Assembly (NCBI GenBank): GCA_902772585.1
Contig: CACYBB010000006.1
Location: 1-64,000 of the forward strand
Source of the DNA: an uncultured Bacteroidales bacterium
GTDB taxonomy: Bacteria; Bacteroidota; Bacteroidia; Bacteroidales; Bacteroidaceae
DNA: 64,000 nt
Direction of reading: 5' to 3'
Position numbers and translations under genes: made by a program. Below the pieces are notes generated by a model that was given only the letters and a program-made list of their open reading frames with translations, had not been told where the DNA came from and did not search any database. Positions 33,785-43,570 of this stretch are shown one piece after another; within the stretch, counting starts at the first letter, position 1; the number at the start of each line of letters is the position of its first letter.

Positions 33785-33821
33785 GTAGGGTCTATCCGTG
33801 AGGACAGACCCTACATTTTTC
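33785..33821 (+). terminator. Terminator after aroB
   Basis: GTAGGGTCTATCC, loop GTGA, GGACAGACCCTAC, then ATTTTT. 13-base stem with one mismatch. Confidence 0.85.
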
Positions 33822-33863
33822 TGTTTTGCTTAAATTGCAACGCCACACTAAGACCTTCAGGTC

Positions 33864-34379
33864 TTAGAACTGTGGACGAGGACCACCCTGACCACCGAAG
33901 CCTCCACGACGACCACCACGACCTGGGCCACCGAATCCACGACGCTGTGGACGAGACTCCTGATACTTCTTATACTGGTCTTCAGTCAATATCTCCTTCA
34001 ACTTCTTCTCATATTCCTGACGCTGCTCCATGCGCTGCTGCATCTCCTTCTGCATCTCCTCACGCTGAGCTTCAGTCATCTGAGGACGCTTCGGACGCTG
34101 CTGACCATTCTGTGCTGATGCACCAGACTCACCGTCGGGACGCTGTGGACGAGGACCACGCATGCCAGGTCCGGCAATCACCTTCTCATACTCCTTGTTC
34201 AGTGCCAGCACCTTCGTCTTCTGCTCGTCAGTCAACTTCAGGTTATCACTCATGCGCTCGGTCATCTGCTCCGGAGTTATCTGGCGTGGACCACGTGGCT
34301 GCTGCTTGTTGTCATTCTCTTGAGCCTGCATTGCTGTCATCGACAGGAGGGCTACCATCATCAATACGATCTTCTTCAT
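33864..34379 (-). CDS. Exported LTxxQ (Spy-like / DUF4890-like) protein with Gly-rich tail
   Basis: 171 residues. Signal peptide ending A-M-Q-A near 20. L-K-L-T-D-E-Q-K-T-K-V and I-L-T-E-D-Q-Y-K-K-Y-Q are two LTxxQ-type helices, with a long Glu/Gln/Met-rich helix between them (T-E-A-Q-R-E-E-M-Q). This pattern is shared with periplasmic Spy/CpxP-like stress proteins and the Bacteroidetes DUF4890 family. The tail (about 145-171) is G-F-G-G-P-G-R-G type and ends in Phe, like that of the 990-residue barrel protein on the other side of aroB. Probably periplasmic; function unproven. Confidence 0.8.
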   Translation of the reverse strand: MKKIVLMMVALLSMTAMQAQENDNKQQPRGPRQITPEQMTERMSDNLKLTDEQKTKVLALNKEYEKVIAGPGMRGPRPQRPDGESGASAQNGQQRPKRPQMTEAQREEMQKEMQQRMEQRQEYEKKLKEILTEDQYKKYQESRPQRRGFGGPGRGGRRGGFGGQGGPRPQF

Positions 34380-34568
34380 AATTGTTAGTTTTTAAAGGGT
34401 TATACTTAATTTTATTTTCGTTTTCGTTTTTTGTTTTTGTTTCGTTCAACGTTTTCTGATATTATGACGCATCAAAGGGTTGAAAAGTTTAATCGCCTAC
34501 CCACCTCTTTCAGCGAACGCCCTCCTTTCTTCAGCCAACCCGCAAAAACAAAATACCAAATCTTAGGT
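34380..34568. other. A/T-rich intergenic leader, no gene seen
   Basis: Upstream region of the LTxxQ gene. Contains a T/G-rich run (TTTTCGTTTTCGTTTTTTG-type words near 34420-34445). No supported gene or structured RNA in this part. Confidence 0.4.
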
Positions 34569-34600
34569 ATTGCACAGTTCACCGAAACCCCGTACCTTTG
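34569..34600 (+). promoter_or_regulatory. Orphan promoter with no gene behind it
   Basis: ATTG at 34569-34572, 20-base spacer, TACCTTTG at 34593-34600. No open frame follows on the plus strand before the hairpin at 34668. Confidence 0.55.
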
Positions 34601-34605
34601 CACTC

Positions 34606-34700
34606 AGAAAATTTAGCCATATAACCACATAAAATCAGCTCAAGATAAAGTATTTGTTTAGTTAGGAAAAAGGGACCTGCCGCGAGGCAAGTCCCTTTAT
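34606..34700 (+). ncRNA. Candidate small RNA, about 95 nt
   Basis: Lies between the orphan promoter (34569-34600) and a strong hairpin (34668-34698). No ATG-initiated frame of useful length. The hairpin has its better T-run on the minus strand, where it serves the phosphatase gene, so termination of a plus-strand RNA there is uncertain. No known family recognised. Confidence 0.3.
34668..34700. terminator. Hairpin terminator after the minus-strand phosphatase gene
   Basis: AAAAGGGACCTGCC, loop GCGA, GGCAAGTCCCTTT. On the minus strand it is followed by TTTTTCC, so it mainly ends the gene at 34718. Confidence 0.75.
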
Positions 34701-34717
34701 TGTACGTAGGAAAGTTA

Positions 34718-36007
34718 TTACTGGGCAAACTTGGCCAGTTTGTCGGACCAGTACTTACGGAGGTCTGCCCACTTATAATAATAAGGTGTAGAGGTGGAAG
34801 CCACGGGCAGCGTTACTTCACGCTCGTTGAGCAAGGCCTTGACAAGGATGTCACCCTCGCCGCTCTTCGGTTTGTATAAGATGAGCTGGATATTGCAACC
34901 CATGGGGAAAATCTTGTAGTTGCGCCAATACTTCTCCAACTGCTCGAAGTCGAGGATGCTGGCACCGCAGTTACCTAACTCCATGAGACAAGCCAACGGC
35001 ATGACACATACCTCATGACCGAAACGCATGGTGGCCTGAGGCTTGCCGATGGTGACGCAGGTGTCAGCGGTCTCGATGATGTTCTTCAGTAGGTTATACT
35101 GACTGAAAGCCATGACATTACCCGTCTGTGGGGCATTGCCGTAGCGAACATACCAGCTGACATTGTCGATGCGCCACTGGTCGTAGAGCTCCTCGTTAGT
35201 GAAGAGGTGGAGCATGTCGTAGCCATCGTCGTGGCTCTGCATATTGATAACCACCTCAAAGAGATTGCGCATCAGCTTCTTCTGCTGGATGCTGTCGTTG
35301 ACCCATCTGGGATCGTTGAAGAGCAGCATCATGAGGTGTTCGGGATGGGTATTCTTGTCAGAGAACTCCTGGACTGCCTTGCGGTCCATGTTTTCACGAG
35401 CCTCCTTGACCTTGCCGCTGTGGGGCTGATTCAGATAGTACTGCAGACTCTCACTGACATCATTGTGGATGCGTGCCGTGGGATTGGCAGCCATCAGTTC
35501 CTCACACTCGGCAACCATCGACAAGACACAACGCGTCACCACCGTACTGCGGGCATCGATAGCCACGCCAGGACTCTTGAAAATCTCGGGGAAGTGCTGA
35601 GCAATACGTTTGCCGATGCCGTGGTGCTGACGCTCACCAACGGTGGTGAGATCGCCAAGGCGCTTGTCGGTGGTTTTGTTGAACTCCTCCAGCTGCTGGA
35701 GCGTCTTCTGACCAGTAGCCGTCAGTTTGCCCTGCTGGTTGGCCCTGCGCAACGGAGCGAGCACACGTTCGTAGCTGTCCTCGGCGATGAGCCAGCGCGA
35801 GCCGTGACGACCGTAGTGCGTAAAATAGAACGGCGTATAGCCAGCAGGCGCTGCCGTGTACTTGAAATCAGGGAGCTGACGGTCGTAGTCCACATAGTTA
35901 GAACCTGCCAACCAGGGATTGGCCTTGATATCGTCACGAGCGGTCTGTGCCGCAATGGTGACAGTCATGCCGACTAACAGCATGACGACTGAGAACAGTT
36001 TCTTCAT
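34718..36007 (-). CDS. Exported histidine-type (phytase/MINPP-like) phosphatase
   Basis: 429 residues with a signal peptide (ends A-A-Q near 21). Catalytic R-H-G-x-R in H-Y-G-R-H-G-S-R-W (about residues 65-72), and near residue 333 F-G-H-E-V in place of the H-A-E/H-D motif of branch 2 histidine phosphatases. The family includes phytases and multiple inositol polyphosphate phosphatases. Expected in the periplasm or at the surface to release phosphate. Its ATG overlaps the stop of the ATPase-CYTH gene (ATGA), so the two are cotranscribed. Confidence 0.85.
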   Translation of the reverse strand: MKKLFSVVMLLVGMTVTIAAQTARDDIKANPWLAGSNYVDYDRQLPDFKYTAAPAGYTPFYFTHYGRHGSRWLIAEDSYERVLAPLRRANQQGKLTATGQKTLQQLEEFNKTTDKRLGDLTTVGERQHHGIGKRIAQHFPEIFKSPGVAIDARSTVVTRCVLSMVAECEELMAANPTARIHNDVSESLQYYLNQPHSGKVKEARENMDRKAVQEFSDKNTHPEHLMMLLFNDPRWVNDSIQQKKLMRNLFEVVINMQSHDDGYDMLHLFTNEELYDQWRIDNVSWYVRYGNAPQTGNVMAFSQYNLLKNIIETADTCVTIGKPQATMRFGHEVCVMPLACLMELGNCGASILDFEQLEKYWRNYKIFPMGCNIQLILYKPKSGEGDILVKALLNEREVTLPVASTSTPYYYKWADLRKYWSDKLAKFAQ

Positions 36008-37101
36008 CGACGTAGTGCTATGTTATAGTTATAGTATTGTTTGTTGCCGGTAATGTCCTGAATGACCTTGATGAACGGCGGGAAGTTGACACTCTCCTGC
36101 TCTGCCACACCCTTGGTCTGCAGCACCATGAGGTTGCTGACGGGTTCGTGGAAAAAGTCAATCTCGAAATACTGGCCTTTCCAGATGAACGAGCGACGCG
36201 TCTTACGGATGGTGGCACGATAGGGGTCGGCCTGCTGCAACAGCGACTCGTAGAGGGCATTGCTGACCTGGCGCTCAGTCTCCAGTACCTCGGTAGGCGA
36301 CACGCGCTTCTTGGTCTTGTGGACGTTGACTACTTCCCCACCCCAGCAACGACGGCGCAAGCGTACCTCCACCCCTGGGTCGGCAACCAGGTAGGTCTGC
36401 GTAATCTCGCTCTCGATACACTCTGGCAGTTCGCCTGTGAGTTCAACGAGATAGACACGCTCCTCCTCTACCGGCTGTGGCAGTCCCAAGACATTGCTAA
36501 TCTCCAGCAGCACGCGGTTCAACTTGGTATCGAAATTGTCGTGGTTGTTGATGACGCGCAGATGAGGATGACCCGTCCACGACTTGTTGACCTTCTTATC
36601 CAGGTCACGTGCCAGCTGTAGTCCCTCCTCATTGGCCTGCTCGTAGCGGGTAGAGTTGGTGGCAGTGGTATAATACTGCTCAGCACCATCGGCAGCAGAG
36701 ACAAGGTGCAACACAGCATCGTAGCGTTCCTTGAGTTCGTTGGGCGTAGTACCACACTTCTGGCACAACTCTATCCACATATCGCTGGAGATATAGGCAG
36801 AGATATCCAATGTACCACGATCGCAAACCACGAAGGTTGGCTTGCTGCAGGTCTCAGCCAAGCGCATAAAAGAGTCCTCCAGCGCCAGCTGCGTCTGCAG
36901 AATGGCCAGTTCGCCCTCGTAGTAGAGCTTCTTATTGGGCGTCAGGTAGCTCCAGCCGCCCTGGCTGTACATCGTTGGTACTTCGGGCACGGTAAACACC
37001 TTGAAGCCCAGGTTAGAGAAATGTTCGATGATGCGCACCAAGGCCGTGGTCTTGCCGGCACAAGGTCCGCCCGTCAGTACGATTCGCTTTACGTTACTCA
37101 T
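36004..37101 (-). CDS. P-loop ATPase fused to CYTH/triphosphate tunnel domain (Ttd14-like)
   Basis: 365 residues from the ATG at 37101, eight residues before the P-loop G11-G-P-C-A-G-K-T-T19. Residues 1-190 form an AAA_28-type nucleotide kinase-like domain with C-D-R-G-T-L-D-I-S. Residues 205-365 resemble a CYTH/triphosphate tunnel fold: V-R-L-R-R-R, H-K-T-K-K, E-T-E-R-Q-V and E-I-D-F-F. Related proteins in animals are called Ttd14 and bind GTP and phosphoinositides; the bacterial role is unknown. Coupled to an inositol-phosphatase-like enzyme by a four-base overlap, which hints at a shared phosphate or phosphoinositide theme (inference). Confidence 0.8.
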   Translation of the reverse strand: MSNVKRIVLTGGPCAGKTTALVRIIEHFSNLGFKVFTVPEVPTMYSQGGWSYLTPNKKLYYEGELAILQTQLALEDSFMRLAETCSKPTFVVCDRGTLDISAYISSDMWIELCQKCGTTPNELKERYDAVLHLVSAADGAEQYYTTATNSTRYEQANEEGLQLARDLDKKVNKSWTGHPHLRVINNHDNFDTKLNRVLLEISNVLGLPQPVEEERVYLVELTGELPECIESEITQTYLVADPGVEVRLRRRCWGGEVVNVHKTKKRVSPTEVLETERQVSNALYESLLQQADPYRATIRKTRRSFIWKGQYFEIDFFHEPVSNLMVLQTKGVAEQESVNFPPFIKVIQDITGNKQYYNYNIALRR

Positions 37102-37123
37102 AGTGGTTGTAGAATATTTGCCG

Positions 37124-37153
37124 CAAAGATACAAAATAATTACGAATTACAAA
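37124..37153 (-). promoter_or_regulatory. Minus-strand promoter for the ATPase-CYTH gene
   Basis: Read on the minus strand: TTTG (37153-37150), 18-base spacer, TATCTTTG (37131-37124), then ATG at 37101. Confidence 0.6.
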
Positions 37154-37162
37154 TTACGAATT
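37142..37162. repeat. Heptamer tandem tract in divergent promoter region
   Basis: ACGAATT, ACAAATT, ACGAATT: three 7-base units between two divergent promoters. Confidence 0.65.
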
Positions 37163-37174
37163 AGAATTATTTTG

Positions 37175-37182
37175 TACCTTTG
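37175..37182 (+). promoter_or_regulatory. -7 box for the prolyl oligopeptidase gene
   Basis: TACCTTTG, 22 bases before the ATG at 37204. No good TTTG upstream. Confidence 0.6.
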
Positions 37183-37203
37183 CACCCAAAATATTAGAAA
37201 GAC

Positions 37204-39312
37204 ATGAAAAAAACACTCTTAATGATGATGGCAACAATGGCCACAACACTTATTTCAGCACAACAATTGCAATATCCTAAGGCCGCCAAGAACGGCACAG
37301 TCGATAATTATTTTGGTACCAAGGTGGCCGACCCCTACCGCTGGTTGGAGAACGACACCTCGGCACAGACAGCCGCCTGGGTGGAGGCAGAAAACAAGGT
37401 GACGAGCGATTTCCTCGCTCGCATCCCCTTCCGCGGAAAACTGCTAAAGCGACTTACGGAGTTGGCTAACTATGAGAAGATTGGTGCACCCCGCAAGCGT
37501 CACGGCAAGTGGTACTTCTACAAGAACAACGGTCTGCAGAACCAGAGCGTGATGTATGTGATGGACAAGCTGGGTGCAGAGCCACGCGTCTTCCTGGACC
37601 CCAACACACTGTCGACCGACGGTACAGTGGCCCTGAAAGGTGTCTATTTCTCGAACAACGGCAAGTGGGCAGCCTACGCCATCTCGCGTAGCGGTTCAGA
37701 CTGGCAGGAGTTCTACGTCATCGACCTGAAGACGGGCAAGTTGACGCAGGACCATATCGAGTGGGCAAAGTTCTCGGGTGCCGCCTGGCAGGGCGATGGT
37801 TTCTACTACTCCAGCTACGACCGCCCTACGGAAGGCAAGGAGTTCTCGAACGTCAACGAGGGACATAAGGTGTACTATCACAAGATGGGTACGCCACAGT
37901 CTGAGGACGTGCTGTTCTATCAGAACCCCACCCAACCCAAGCGTTTCTACTATGCCAGCGTGAACGAGGAAGAGACAATGATGTATCTCTATGAGAGTGG
38001 TGCTGGTGCCGGCAACAACCTCTTTGTGCGCGACTTGCGCCAGAAGGATGCTCAGTTCATCCAGTTGACGGATAATATGGACTACCAGTACGAACCCGTT
38101 TACAACGAGGGCGACAAGATTTACATCTATACCAACTACGGCGCACCGAAGGGACGCATCATGGTGGCCGACATCCGCAAGCCAGGCATCAACGACTGGC
38201 AGGTACTCATCCCTGAACAGCAGCACATGCTCGGTGGCGTCGATGTCATCAACTGTCAGTTCATTCTGACCTATAATCAGGATGCCTCCGACCACGCTTT
38301 CATCTATGACATGGATGGCAAGTTGCGCCATGAGGTAAAACTGCCAATGGTGGGTAGTGTGGGCTTCACTGGCGACGAGAAGCAACCTGAGTGTTTCTAC
38401 ACCTTCACGTCGTTCACCATGCCTGGCACCATCTATCGCTACGATATGGCCAAGAACGAGAGTACGCTCTACGCACAGCCCAACGTAAAGTTCCGTCAGC
38501 AGGAGTACGAGAGCAAGCAATTGTTCTTTACCAGCAAGGACGGCACGCGCGTACCTATGTTTATTACCTATAAGAAAGGGCTGAAACTGAACGGCAAGAA
38601 TCCTGTCTATCTCTACGGCTATGGCGGTTTCAATATTGCGTTAGGCCCCAGTTTCTCAGCCATGCGCATTCCCTTCCTCGAACAGGGAGGCATCTACGCA
38701 CAGGTCAACCTGCGTGGCGGTAGCGAGTATGGTGAGGAATGGCACCTTGCAGGCACGAAGATGCAGAAGCAGAACGTGTTCGACGACTTTATCTCGGCAG
38801 CAGAATACCTGATTCGAGAGGGCTACACCTCTAAGGAGAAGTTGGCCATCGTGGGCGGTTCGAATGGCGGACTGCTCGTCGGCGCCTGTATGACACAGCG
38901 TCCTGACCTATTCCGTGTAGCCGTTCCGCAGGTAGGCGTGATGGATATGCTACGCTATCATAAATTTACCATCGGCTGGAACTGGGCCAGCGACTACGGT
39001 ACCAGCGAGGATTCGAAGGAGATGTTTGAATACCTGAAGGGCTATTCTCCGCTACATAATTTGAAGCATGGTACGGCCTACCCTGCCACCCTCGTCACCA
39101 CTGCCGATCACGATGATCGTGTAGTTCCTGCCCACTCGTTTAAGTTTTCTGCTACGCTGCAGGAGTGTCACGAAGGCAAGAGCCCTGTACTCATCCGTAT
39201 CGACACCAAGGCTGGTCACGGTGGCGGCAAACCCCTCGCCAAAGTTCTAGAGGAACAAGCCGACATCTACTCGTTTATCCTCTATAATATGGGCGAGAAA
39301 TGGAAGAGGTAA
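37204..39312 (+). CDS. Prolyl oligopeptidase family serine peptidase, exported
   Basis: 702 residues with a signal peptide (ends S-A-Q near 20). N-terminal D-P-Y-R-W-L-E-N-D is typical of prolyl endopeptidase, followed by a seven-bladed propeller and an alpha/beta hydrolase domain. Catalytic S553 in G-G-S-N-G-G, Asp in D-H-D-D-R-V-V-P (635-641), H672 in A-G-H-G-G-G-K-P. Cuts short proline-containing peptides after Pro. The signal peptide places it in the periplasm, fitting peptide use by Prevotella. Monocistronic with a bidirectional terminator behind it. Confidence 0.93.
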   Translation: MKKTLLMMMATMATTLISAQQLQYPKAAKNGTVDNYFGTKVADPYRWLENDTSAQTAAWVEAENKVTSDFLARIPFRGKLLKRLTELANYEKIGAPRKRHGKWYFYKNNGLQNQSVMYVMDKLGAEPRVFLDPNTLSTDGTVALKGVYFSNNGKWAAYAISRSGSDWQEFYVIDLKTGKLTQDHIEWAKFSGAAWQGDGFYYSSYDRPTEGKEFSNVNEGHKVYYHKMGTPQSEDVLFYQNPTQPKRFYYASVNEEETMMYLYESGAGAGNNLFVRDLRQKDAQFIQLTDNMDYQYEPVYNEGDKIYIYTNYGAPKGRIMVADIRKPGINDWQVLIPEQQHMLGGVDVINCQFILTYNQDASDHAFIYDMDGKLRHEVKLPMVGSVGFTGDEKQPECFYTFTSFTMPGTIYRYDMAKNESTLYAQPNVKFRQQEYESKQLFFTSKDGTRVPMFITYKKGLKLNGKNPVYLYGYGGFNIALGPSFSAMRIPFLEQGGIYAQVNLRGGSEYGEEWHLAGTKMQKQNVFDDFISAAEYLIREGYTSKEKLAIVGGSNGGLLVGACMTQRPDLFRVAVPQVGVMDMLRYHKFTIGWNWASDYGTSEDSKEMFEYLKGYSPLHNLKHGTAYPATLVTTADHDDRVVPAHSFKFSATLQECHEGKSPVLIRIDTKAGHGGGKPLAKVLEEQADIYSFILYNMGEKWKR

Positions 39313-39314
39313 AT

Positions 39315-39347
39315 AAAAATCCCGCCGATTGGCGGGACTTTTATTTT
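39315..39347. terminator. Bidirectional terminator
   Basis: AAAAATCCCGCC, loop GATT, GGCGGGACTTTTATTTT, between the convergent peptidase and mutase genes. Confidence 0.85.
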
Positions 39348-39349
39348 GA

Positions 39350-41515
39350 TTACTCTTTGTCGAGCAGAATCTTCATCATCTCGACAGCAGCCTTAGCGAC
39401 AGAGGTGCCAGGACCGAAGATGGCGGCGACGCCAGCCTTGTAGAGGAAGTCGTAATCCTGAGCAGGAATAACACCACCAGCGATTACCATAATATCCTCA
39501 CGACCAAGCTTCTTCAATTCTTCAATCAACTGCGGGATGAGCGTCTTGTGACCAGCGGCCAGTGACGAAGCGCCAACCACATGGACGTCGTTCTCAACGG
39601 CCTCACGGGCAGCCTCAGCAGGGGTCTGGAACAACGGTCCCATATCCACGTCGAAGCCACAGTCTGCGTAACCCGTTGCTACCACTTTTGCACCACGGTC
39701 GTGACCATCCTGACCCATCTTCGCAATGAAGATACGAGGACGGCGACCTTCCTTCTCTGCGAACTCATCGGTCAACTTACAAGCTAACTCGAAGTCGCTA
39801 TCGTTCTTTGATTCTGAACTATACACGCCTGAAATTGTTCTGATTACTGCTTTATAACGGCCCACGATTTCTTCGCAGGCATCTGAAATCTCACCAAGGG
39901 TACAACGCAGCTGAGCGGCCTTGACAGCAAGGTCGAGCAGGTTATTCTCGCTCTTGCGACCCTCGTTGAAGTCGCGGACGCAATCGGTGATAGCCTTCAG
40001 GGCTGCCTGACAAGCGGCCTCGTCGCGCTTGCTGCGAACCTCCTTCAGGCTCTCCTCCTGCTGCTTGCGCACAGCGGTATTATCAACCTCGAGGATATCG
40101 ATAGGATCCTCGTGCTCAAGACGGTACTTGTTGGTACCAACGATGGTCTGAACACCACTATCGATACGAGCCTGAGTGCGAGCTGCAGCCTCCTCGATAC
40201 GCATCTTAGGCAGACCGGTCTCGATGGCCTTAGCCATACCACCAAGCTTCTCAATCTCCTGGATATGCTCCCAAGCCTTATGTACGAGTTCGTTGGTAAG
40301 TGTCTCTACGTAATAGCTACCTGCCCATGGGTCGATCTGCTTGCACACCTTGGTCTCATTCTGGATGTAGATCTGAGTGTTACGAGCGATACGAGCAGAG
40401 AAGTCGGTAGGCAGTGCAATAGCCTCATCGAGAGCGTTGGTATGCAGCGACTGGGTGTGGCCCAATACGGCTGCCATAGCCTCGATACAGGTACGGCCTA
40501 CGTTGTTGAATGGATCCTGCTCGGTAAGCGACCAACCAGAAGTCTGAGAGTGAGTACGGAGAGCAAGAGACTTAGGATTCTTGGCACCGAAGCTCTTAAC
40601 GATCTTAGCCCACAGCAGACGGCCTGCACGCATCTTGGCAATCTCCATGAAGTGGTTCATACCGATAGCCCAGAAGAACGACAGACGAGGTGCGAAAGCA
40701 TCCACATCGATACCAGCATTTACACCAGTACGCAGGTAGTCCATACCATCGGCCAAGGTGTAAGCCAACTCGATATCAGCGGTAGCACCAGCCTCCTGCA
40801 TATGATAACCTGAGATAGAGATAGAGTTGAACTTTGGCATCTTCTGAGATGTGTACTCGAAGATATCAGCGATAATCTTCATTGAGAATGCAGGTGGGTA
40901 GATATAAGTGTTACGCACCATGAACTCCTTAAGAATATCGTTCTGAATGGTTCCTGCCATCTCCTCAAGCTGAGCGCCCTGCTCAAGACCTGCCACGATG
41001 TAGAATGCCAGAATAGGCAGCACGGCACCGTTCATGGTCATAGACACAGACATCTTGTTGAGGGGGATACCAGAGAAGAGGACCTTCATGTTCTCTTCGT
41101 TACAGATAGACACACCAGCCTTACCTACATCGCCTACTACACGAGCGTTGTCGGGGTCGTAACCACGGTGTGTAGGCAGGTCGAAGGCTACAGAAAGTCC
41201 TTTCTGACCAGAAGCCAGGTTACGGCGATAGAAGGCATTAGACTCTTCAGCTGTAGAGAATCCGGCATACTGACGGATAGTCCAAGGTTTGAAGGGGTAC
41301 ATCATCGAATAAGGACCACGCAGATAGGGAGGGATACCAGCTGTAAAGTCGAGGTGCTCCATACCCTCAAGGTCTTCCTTAGTATAAACTGGGCGAACCT
41401 CGATGTGCTCTGGGGTCTTCCAGTTGGCCTCAATACCATTATCTTTAATCCATTTGGCACCATCTTGAGCCTTGATGCCTGCATAGATATCAATATCTTT
41501 AAACTGTTTACGCAT
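39350..41515 (-). CDS. mutB: Methylmalonyl-CoA mutase, large (catalytic) subunit
   Basis: 721 residues, normal length. N-terminal TIM barrel with R-G-P-Y-S-M-M-Y and Q-Y-A-G-F-S-T-A; C-terminal B12 domain with G-Q-D-G-H-D-R-G (His near residue 604 is the axial cobalt ligand) and G-G-V-I-P in the last part. Interconverts succinyl-CoA and (R)-methylmalonyl-CoA, the key step from succinate to propionate. Second gene of a two-gene unit, 20 bases after mutA. Confidence 0.96.
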   Translation of the reverse strand: MRKQFKDIDIYAGIKAQDGAKWIKDNGIEANWKTPEHIEVRPVYTKEDLEGMEHLDFTAGIPPYLRGPYSMMYPFKPWTIRQYAGFSTAEESNAFYRRNLASGQKGLSVAFDLPTHRGYDPDNARVVGDVGKAGVSICNEENMKVLFSGIPLNKMSVSMTMNGAVLPILAFYIVAGLEQGAQLEEMAGTIQNDILKEFMVRNTYIYPPAFSMKIIADIFEYTSQKMPKFNSISISGYHMQEAGATADIELAYTLADGMDYLRTGVNAGIDVDAFAPRLSFFWAIGMNHFMEIAKMRAGRLLWAKIVKSFGAKNPKSLALRTHSQTSGWSLTEQDPFNNVGRTCIEAMAAVLGHTQSLHTNALDEAIALPTDFSARIARNTQIYIQNETKVCKQIDPWAGSYYVETLTNELVHKAWEHIQEIEKLGGMAKAIETGLPKMRIEEAAARTQARIDSGVQTIVGTNKYRLEHEDPIDILEVDNTAVRKQQEESLKEVRSKRDEAACQAALKAITDCVRDFNEGRKSENNLLDLAVKAAQLRCTLGEISDACEEIVGRYKAVIRTISGVYSSESKNDSDFELACKLTDEFAEKEGRRPRIFIAKMGQDGHDRGAKVVATGYADCGFDVDMGPLFQTPAEAAREAVENDVHVVGASSLAAGHKTLIPQLIEELKKLGREDIMVIAGGVIPAQDYDFLYKAGVAAIFGPGTSVAKAAVEMMKILLDKE

Positions 41516-41535
41516 AATTCAAGTCTCCTATATTT

Positions 41536-43392
41536 TTAGATACCAAGTTTCTGATTATATTCTTTCAAAGTCTCGAGCACGTTACACTTTACGTGGACAA
41601 AGTTCTCGATGCCTGCAGCCTTAAGATCCTCCATACAAGCAGGAGCACCGGCTACAACAAACATCGCACGACCATTCAAGTACTTGAAGGCAGGGATAGC
41701 GTATTCAGCATACTCGTCATCGCTAGAGCAGATGACTACAATGTCGGCCTTAGCCTCGAGAGCTGCATCAACACCCTCTTCGACAGTCTTGAATCCGAGG
41801 TTATCAATCACCTTGTATCCTGCACAAGCCAGGAAGTTGCACGAGAACTGTGCACGGGCCTGACGCATGGCCAGATTACCTATCGTCAGCATGAATGCCA
41901 CAGGCACCTTCTTGGCCTTCTCCGTTGTCAGGCGCAGGGTCTCGAAGTCAGAGGCCAGACGACTAATCTGCAGGGCAGGCACATTAGCATCGCCAGCGTG
42001 GGTGGCAACACAGTCGGCAGAAGCCAACGGCTGCTTGCCTTCGCTCTTCTCGGTAAAGTTCGGGAACTGGTTAGTACCCAGCAGGAACTCCTTACGCTTG
42101 GCAGCATCACCGTGACGCTTGACGTTCGTGGCATTGATGTCCTCCTGGATGGTACCCTTCTTGACGGCCTCCAGGAAACCACCCTCGTCCTCCACTTTCA
42201 GGAACAGCTTCCAAGCCTCCTGAGCCAGTGCGTCTGTCAGGTGTTCGATATAATACGAACCTGCTGACGGGTCAACGATACGATCGAAGTGAGCCTCCTC
42301 CTTAATCAGCAACTGCTGGTTGCGGGCAATACGCTCGCTGAATTCGTTGGGCTTCTCGTAAGGAGCATTGAACGGTGTGACAACCATCGAGTGAACACCA
42401 CCGAGGGCGGCACTCATGGCCTCCGTCTGCGAACGCAGCAGGTTGACGTAGCTGTCAAACACAGTCTGGTTGTACGTTGATGTAGAGGCGTTGATAATCA
42501 TCTTGCATGCGCAGTCGCACTTGGGTCCATACTGCTTCACGATCTGTGCCCACAGCATGCGGCAGGCACGGAACTTAGCAATCTCCATGAAGTAGTTCTC
42601 CGAAATACCCATGTAGAACTTGATTTTCTTCGCTGCCAAATCGACGTCCACACCAGCATCCACCATCTGCTGCAGATACTCGTTACCCCAAGCCAGGGCG
42701 TAACCCATTTCCTGCACGATATATGCACCGGCATTGTTCAGCAGGTCACTGTGTACCATCACACAACGCAGGTTGGGATAGTCCTTCAGTTTCTCCACCA
42801 ACTTTGGCATATCGGGCAACAGGAACGTCGAGTCCTTGCCCTTCATCAGCATGCGCTCGATGGGGTCGAAGCCGACACCACCCACAATCTTCTCCTTGTC
42901 GAAGCCCATCTTCTCGAAATAGGCCACGAGCAAGTCAGCCAGCTGCAAGGCGTGACGTAGGCAGGCACGGTAGCTCACCTCCACGATATCCAGACGGATG
43001 TCCTTCAACAGCGCGTCGATGTACTCAGCGCTCACCTCATCGTGTCCCAGTTTGAAACCGATACTGTCCACACCCTTCATCAGGATGTCCAGCGCCTTCT
43101 TGTTAGCTGCTACGGGATCACCGCCTACAACGATGTTCTGGCGGACATACCATTCGTTGGTGTCTTTCTTGTTGCCGCGAACGAAGGGGAATTCGCCGGG
43201 CAGTGCATCAGGAGTCTTGAGGTCTTTCAGGTCCTCACGACGGTAGAAGGGCTGTACGTTGAAGCCCTCATTCGTTCTCCACACGAGTCGTTTCTGGAAG
43301 TCGGCACCTTTCAGGTCCACTTCAATCTTGTCCAACCATTCCTGTTTGGTCGGAGCCTGGAACTCGCTGAAGAGTTTTTCTTTGTTTGCCAT
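41536..43392 (-). CDS. mutA: Methylmalonyl-CoA mutase, small subunit
   Basis: 618 residues. Shares the barrel layout with the large subunit (F-Y-R-R-E-D-L, N-A-S-T-S-T-Y-N-Q, R-N-Q-Q-L-L-I-K-E-E) but its C-terminal domain lacks the D-x-H-x-x-G cobalamin motif, as usual for the non-catalytic subunit. Forms a heterodimer with MutB. First gene of the operon; a -7 box lies at 43436-43443. I see no cobalamin riboswitch in the 45-base leader. Confidence 0.94.
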   Translation of the reverse strand: MANKEKLFSEFQAPTKQEWLDKIEVDLKGADFQKRLVWRTNEGFNVQPFYRREDLKDLKTPDALPGEFPFVRGNKKDTNEWYVRQNIVVGGDPVAANKKALDILMKGVDSIGFKLGHDEVSAEYIDALLKDIRLDIVEVSYRACLRHALQLADLLVAYFEKMGFDKEKIVGGVGFDPIERMLMKGKDSTFLLPDMPKLVEKLKDYPNLRCVMVHSDLLNNAGAYIVQEMGYALAWGNEYLQQMVDAGVDVDLAAKKIKFYMGISENYFMEIAKFRACRMLWAQIVKQYGPKCDCACKMIINASTSTYNQTVFDSYVNLLRSQTEAMSAALGGVHSMVVTPFNAPYEKPNEFSERIARNQQLLIKEEAHFDRIVDPSAGSYYIEHLTDALAQEAWKLFLKVEDEGGFLEAVKKGTIQEDINATNVKRHGDAAKRKEFLLGTNQFPNFTEKSEGKQPLASADCVATHAGDANVPALQISRLASDFETLRLTTEKAKKVPVAFMLTIGNLAMRQARAQFSCNFLACAGYKVIDNLGFKTVEEGVDAALEAKADIVVICSSDDEYAEYAIPAFKYLNGRAMFVVAGAPACMEDLKAAGIENFVHVKCNVLETLKEYNQKLGI

Positions 43393-43435
43393 AAATGTGT
43401 TTATTATATAAGTTGTTTTAAGTCGTATTTGTTTG

Positions 43436-43443
43436 CAAAGGTA
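43436..43443 (-). promoter_or_regulatory. -7 box of the mutA-mutB operon
   Basis: Minus-strand TACCTTTG about 44 bases before the mutA start. The opposite-strand box at 43537 serves the divergent transporter. Confidence 0.6.
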
Positions 43444-43536
43444 ATAAATTATTCTGAACTAACGAAGAAATTAATAAATATTTCATTTATATAAAAAAAT
43501 GTTGCACAAAATTGCAGATATTGCGCAAATTCTTCG

Positions 43537-43544
43537 TACCTTTG
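43537..43544 (+). promoter_or_regulatory. -7 box of the transporter operon
   Basis: TACCTTTG with ATTG 22 bases upstream (43511-43514). ATG at 43571. Confidence 0.6.
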
Positions 43545-43570
43545 CACGCAATATATGTTAGTAGGTATTT

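Noticed and set aside
43393-43440. Cobalamin riboswitch before methylmalonyl-CoA mutase
   Set aside because: The leader from the -7 box to the start is under 50 bases and lacks the conserved B12-box sequence, so there is no room for the element.
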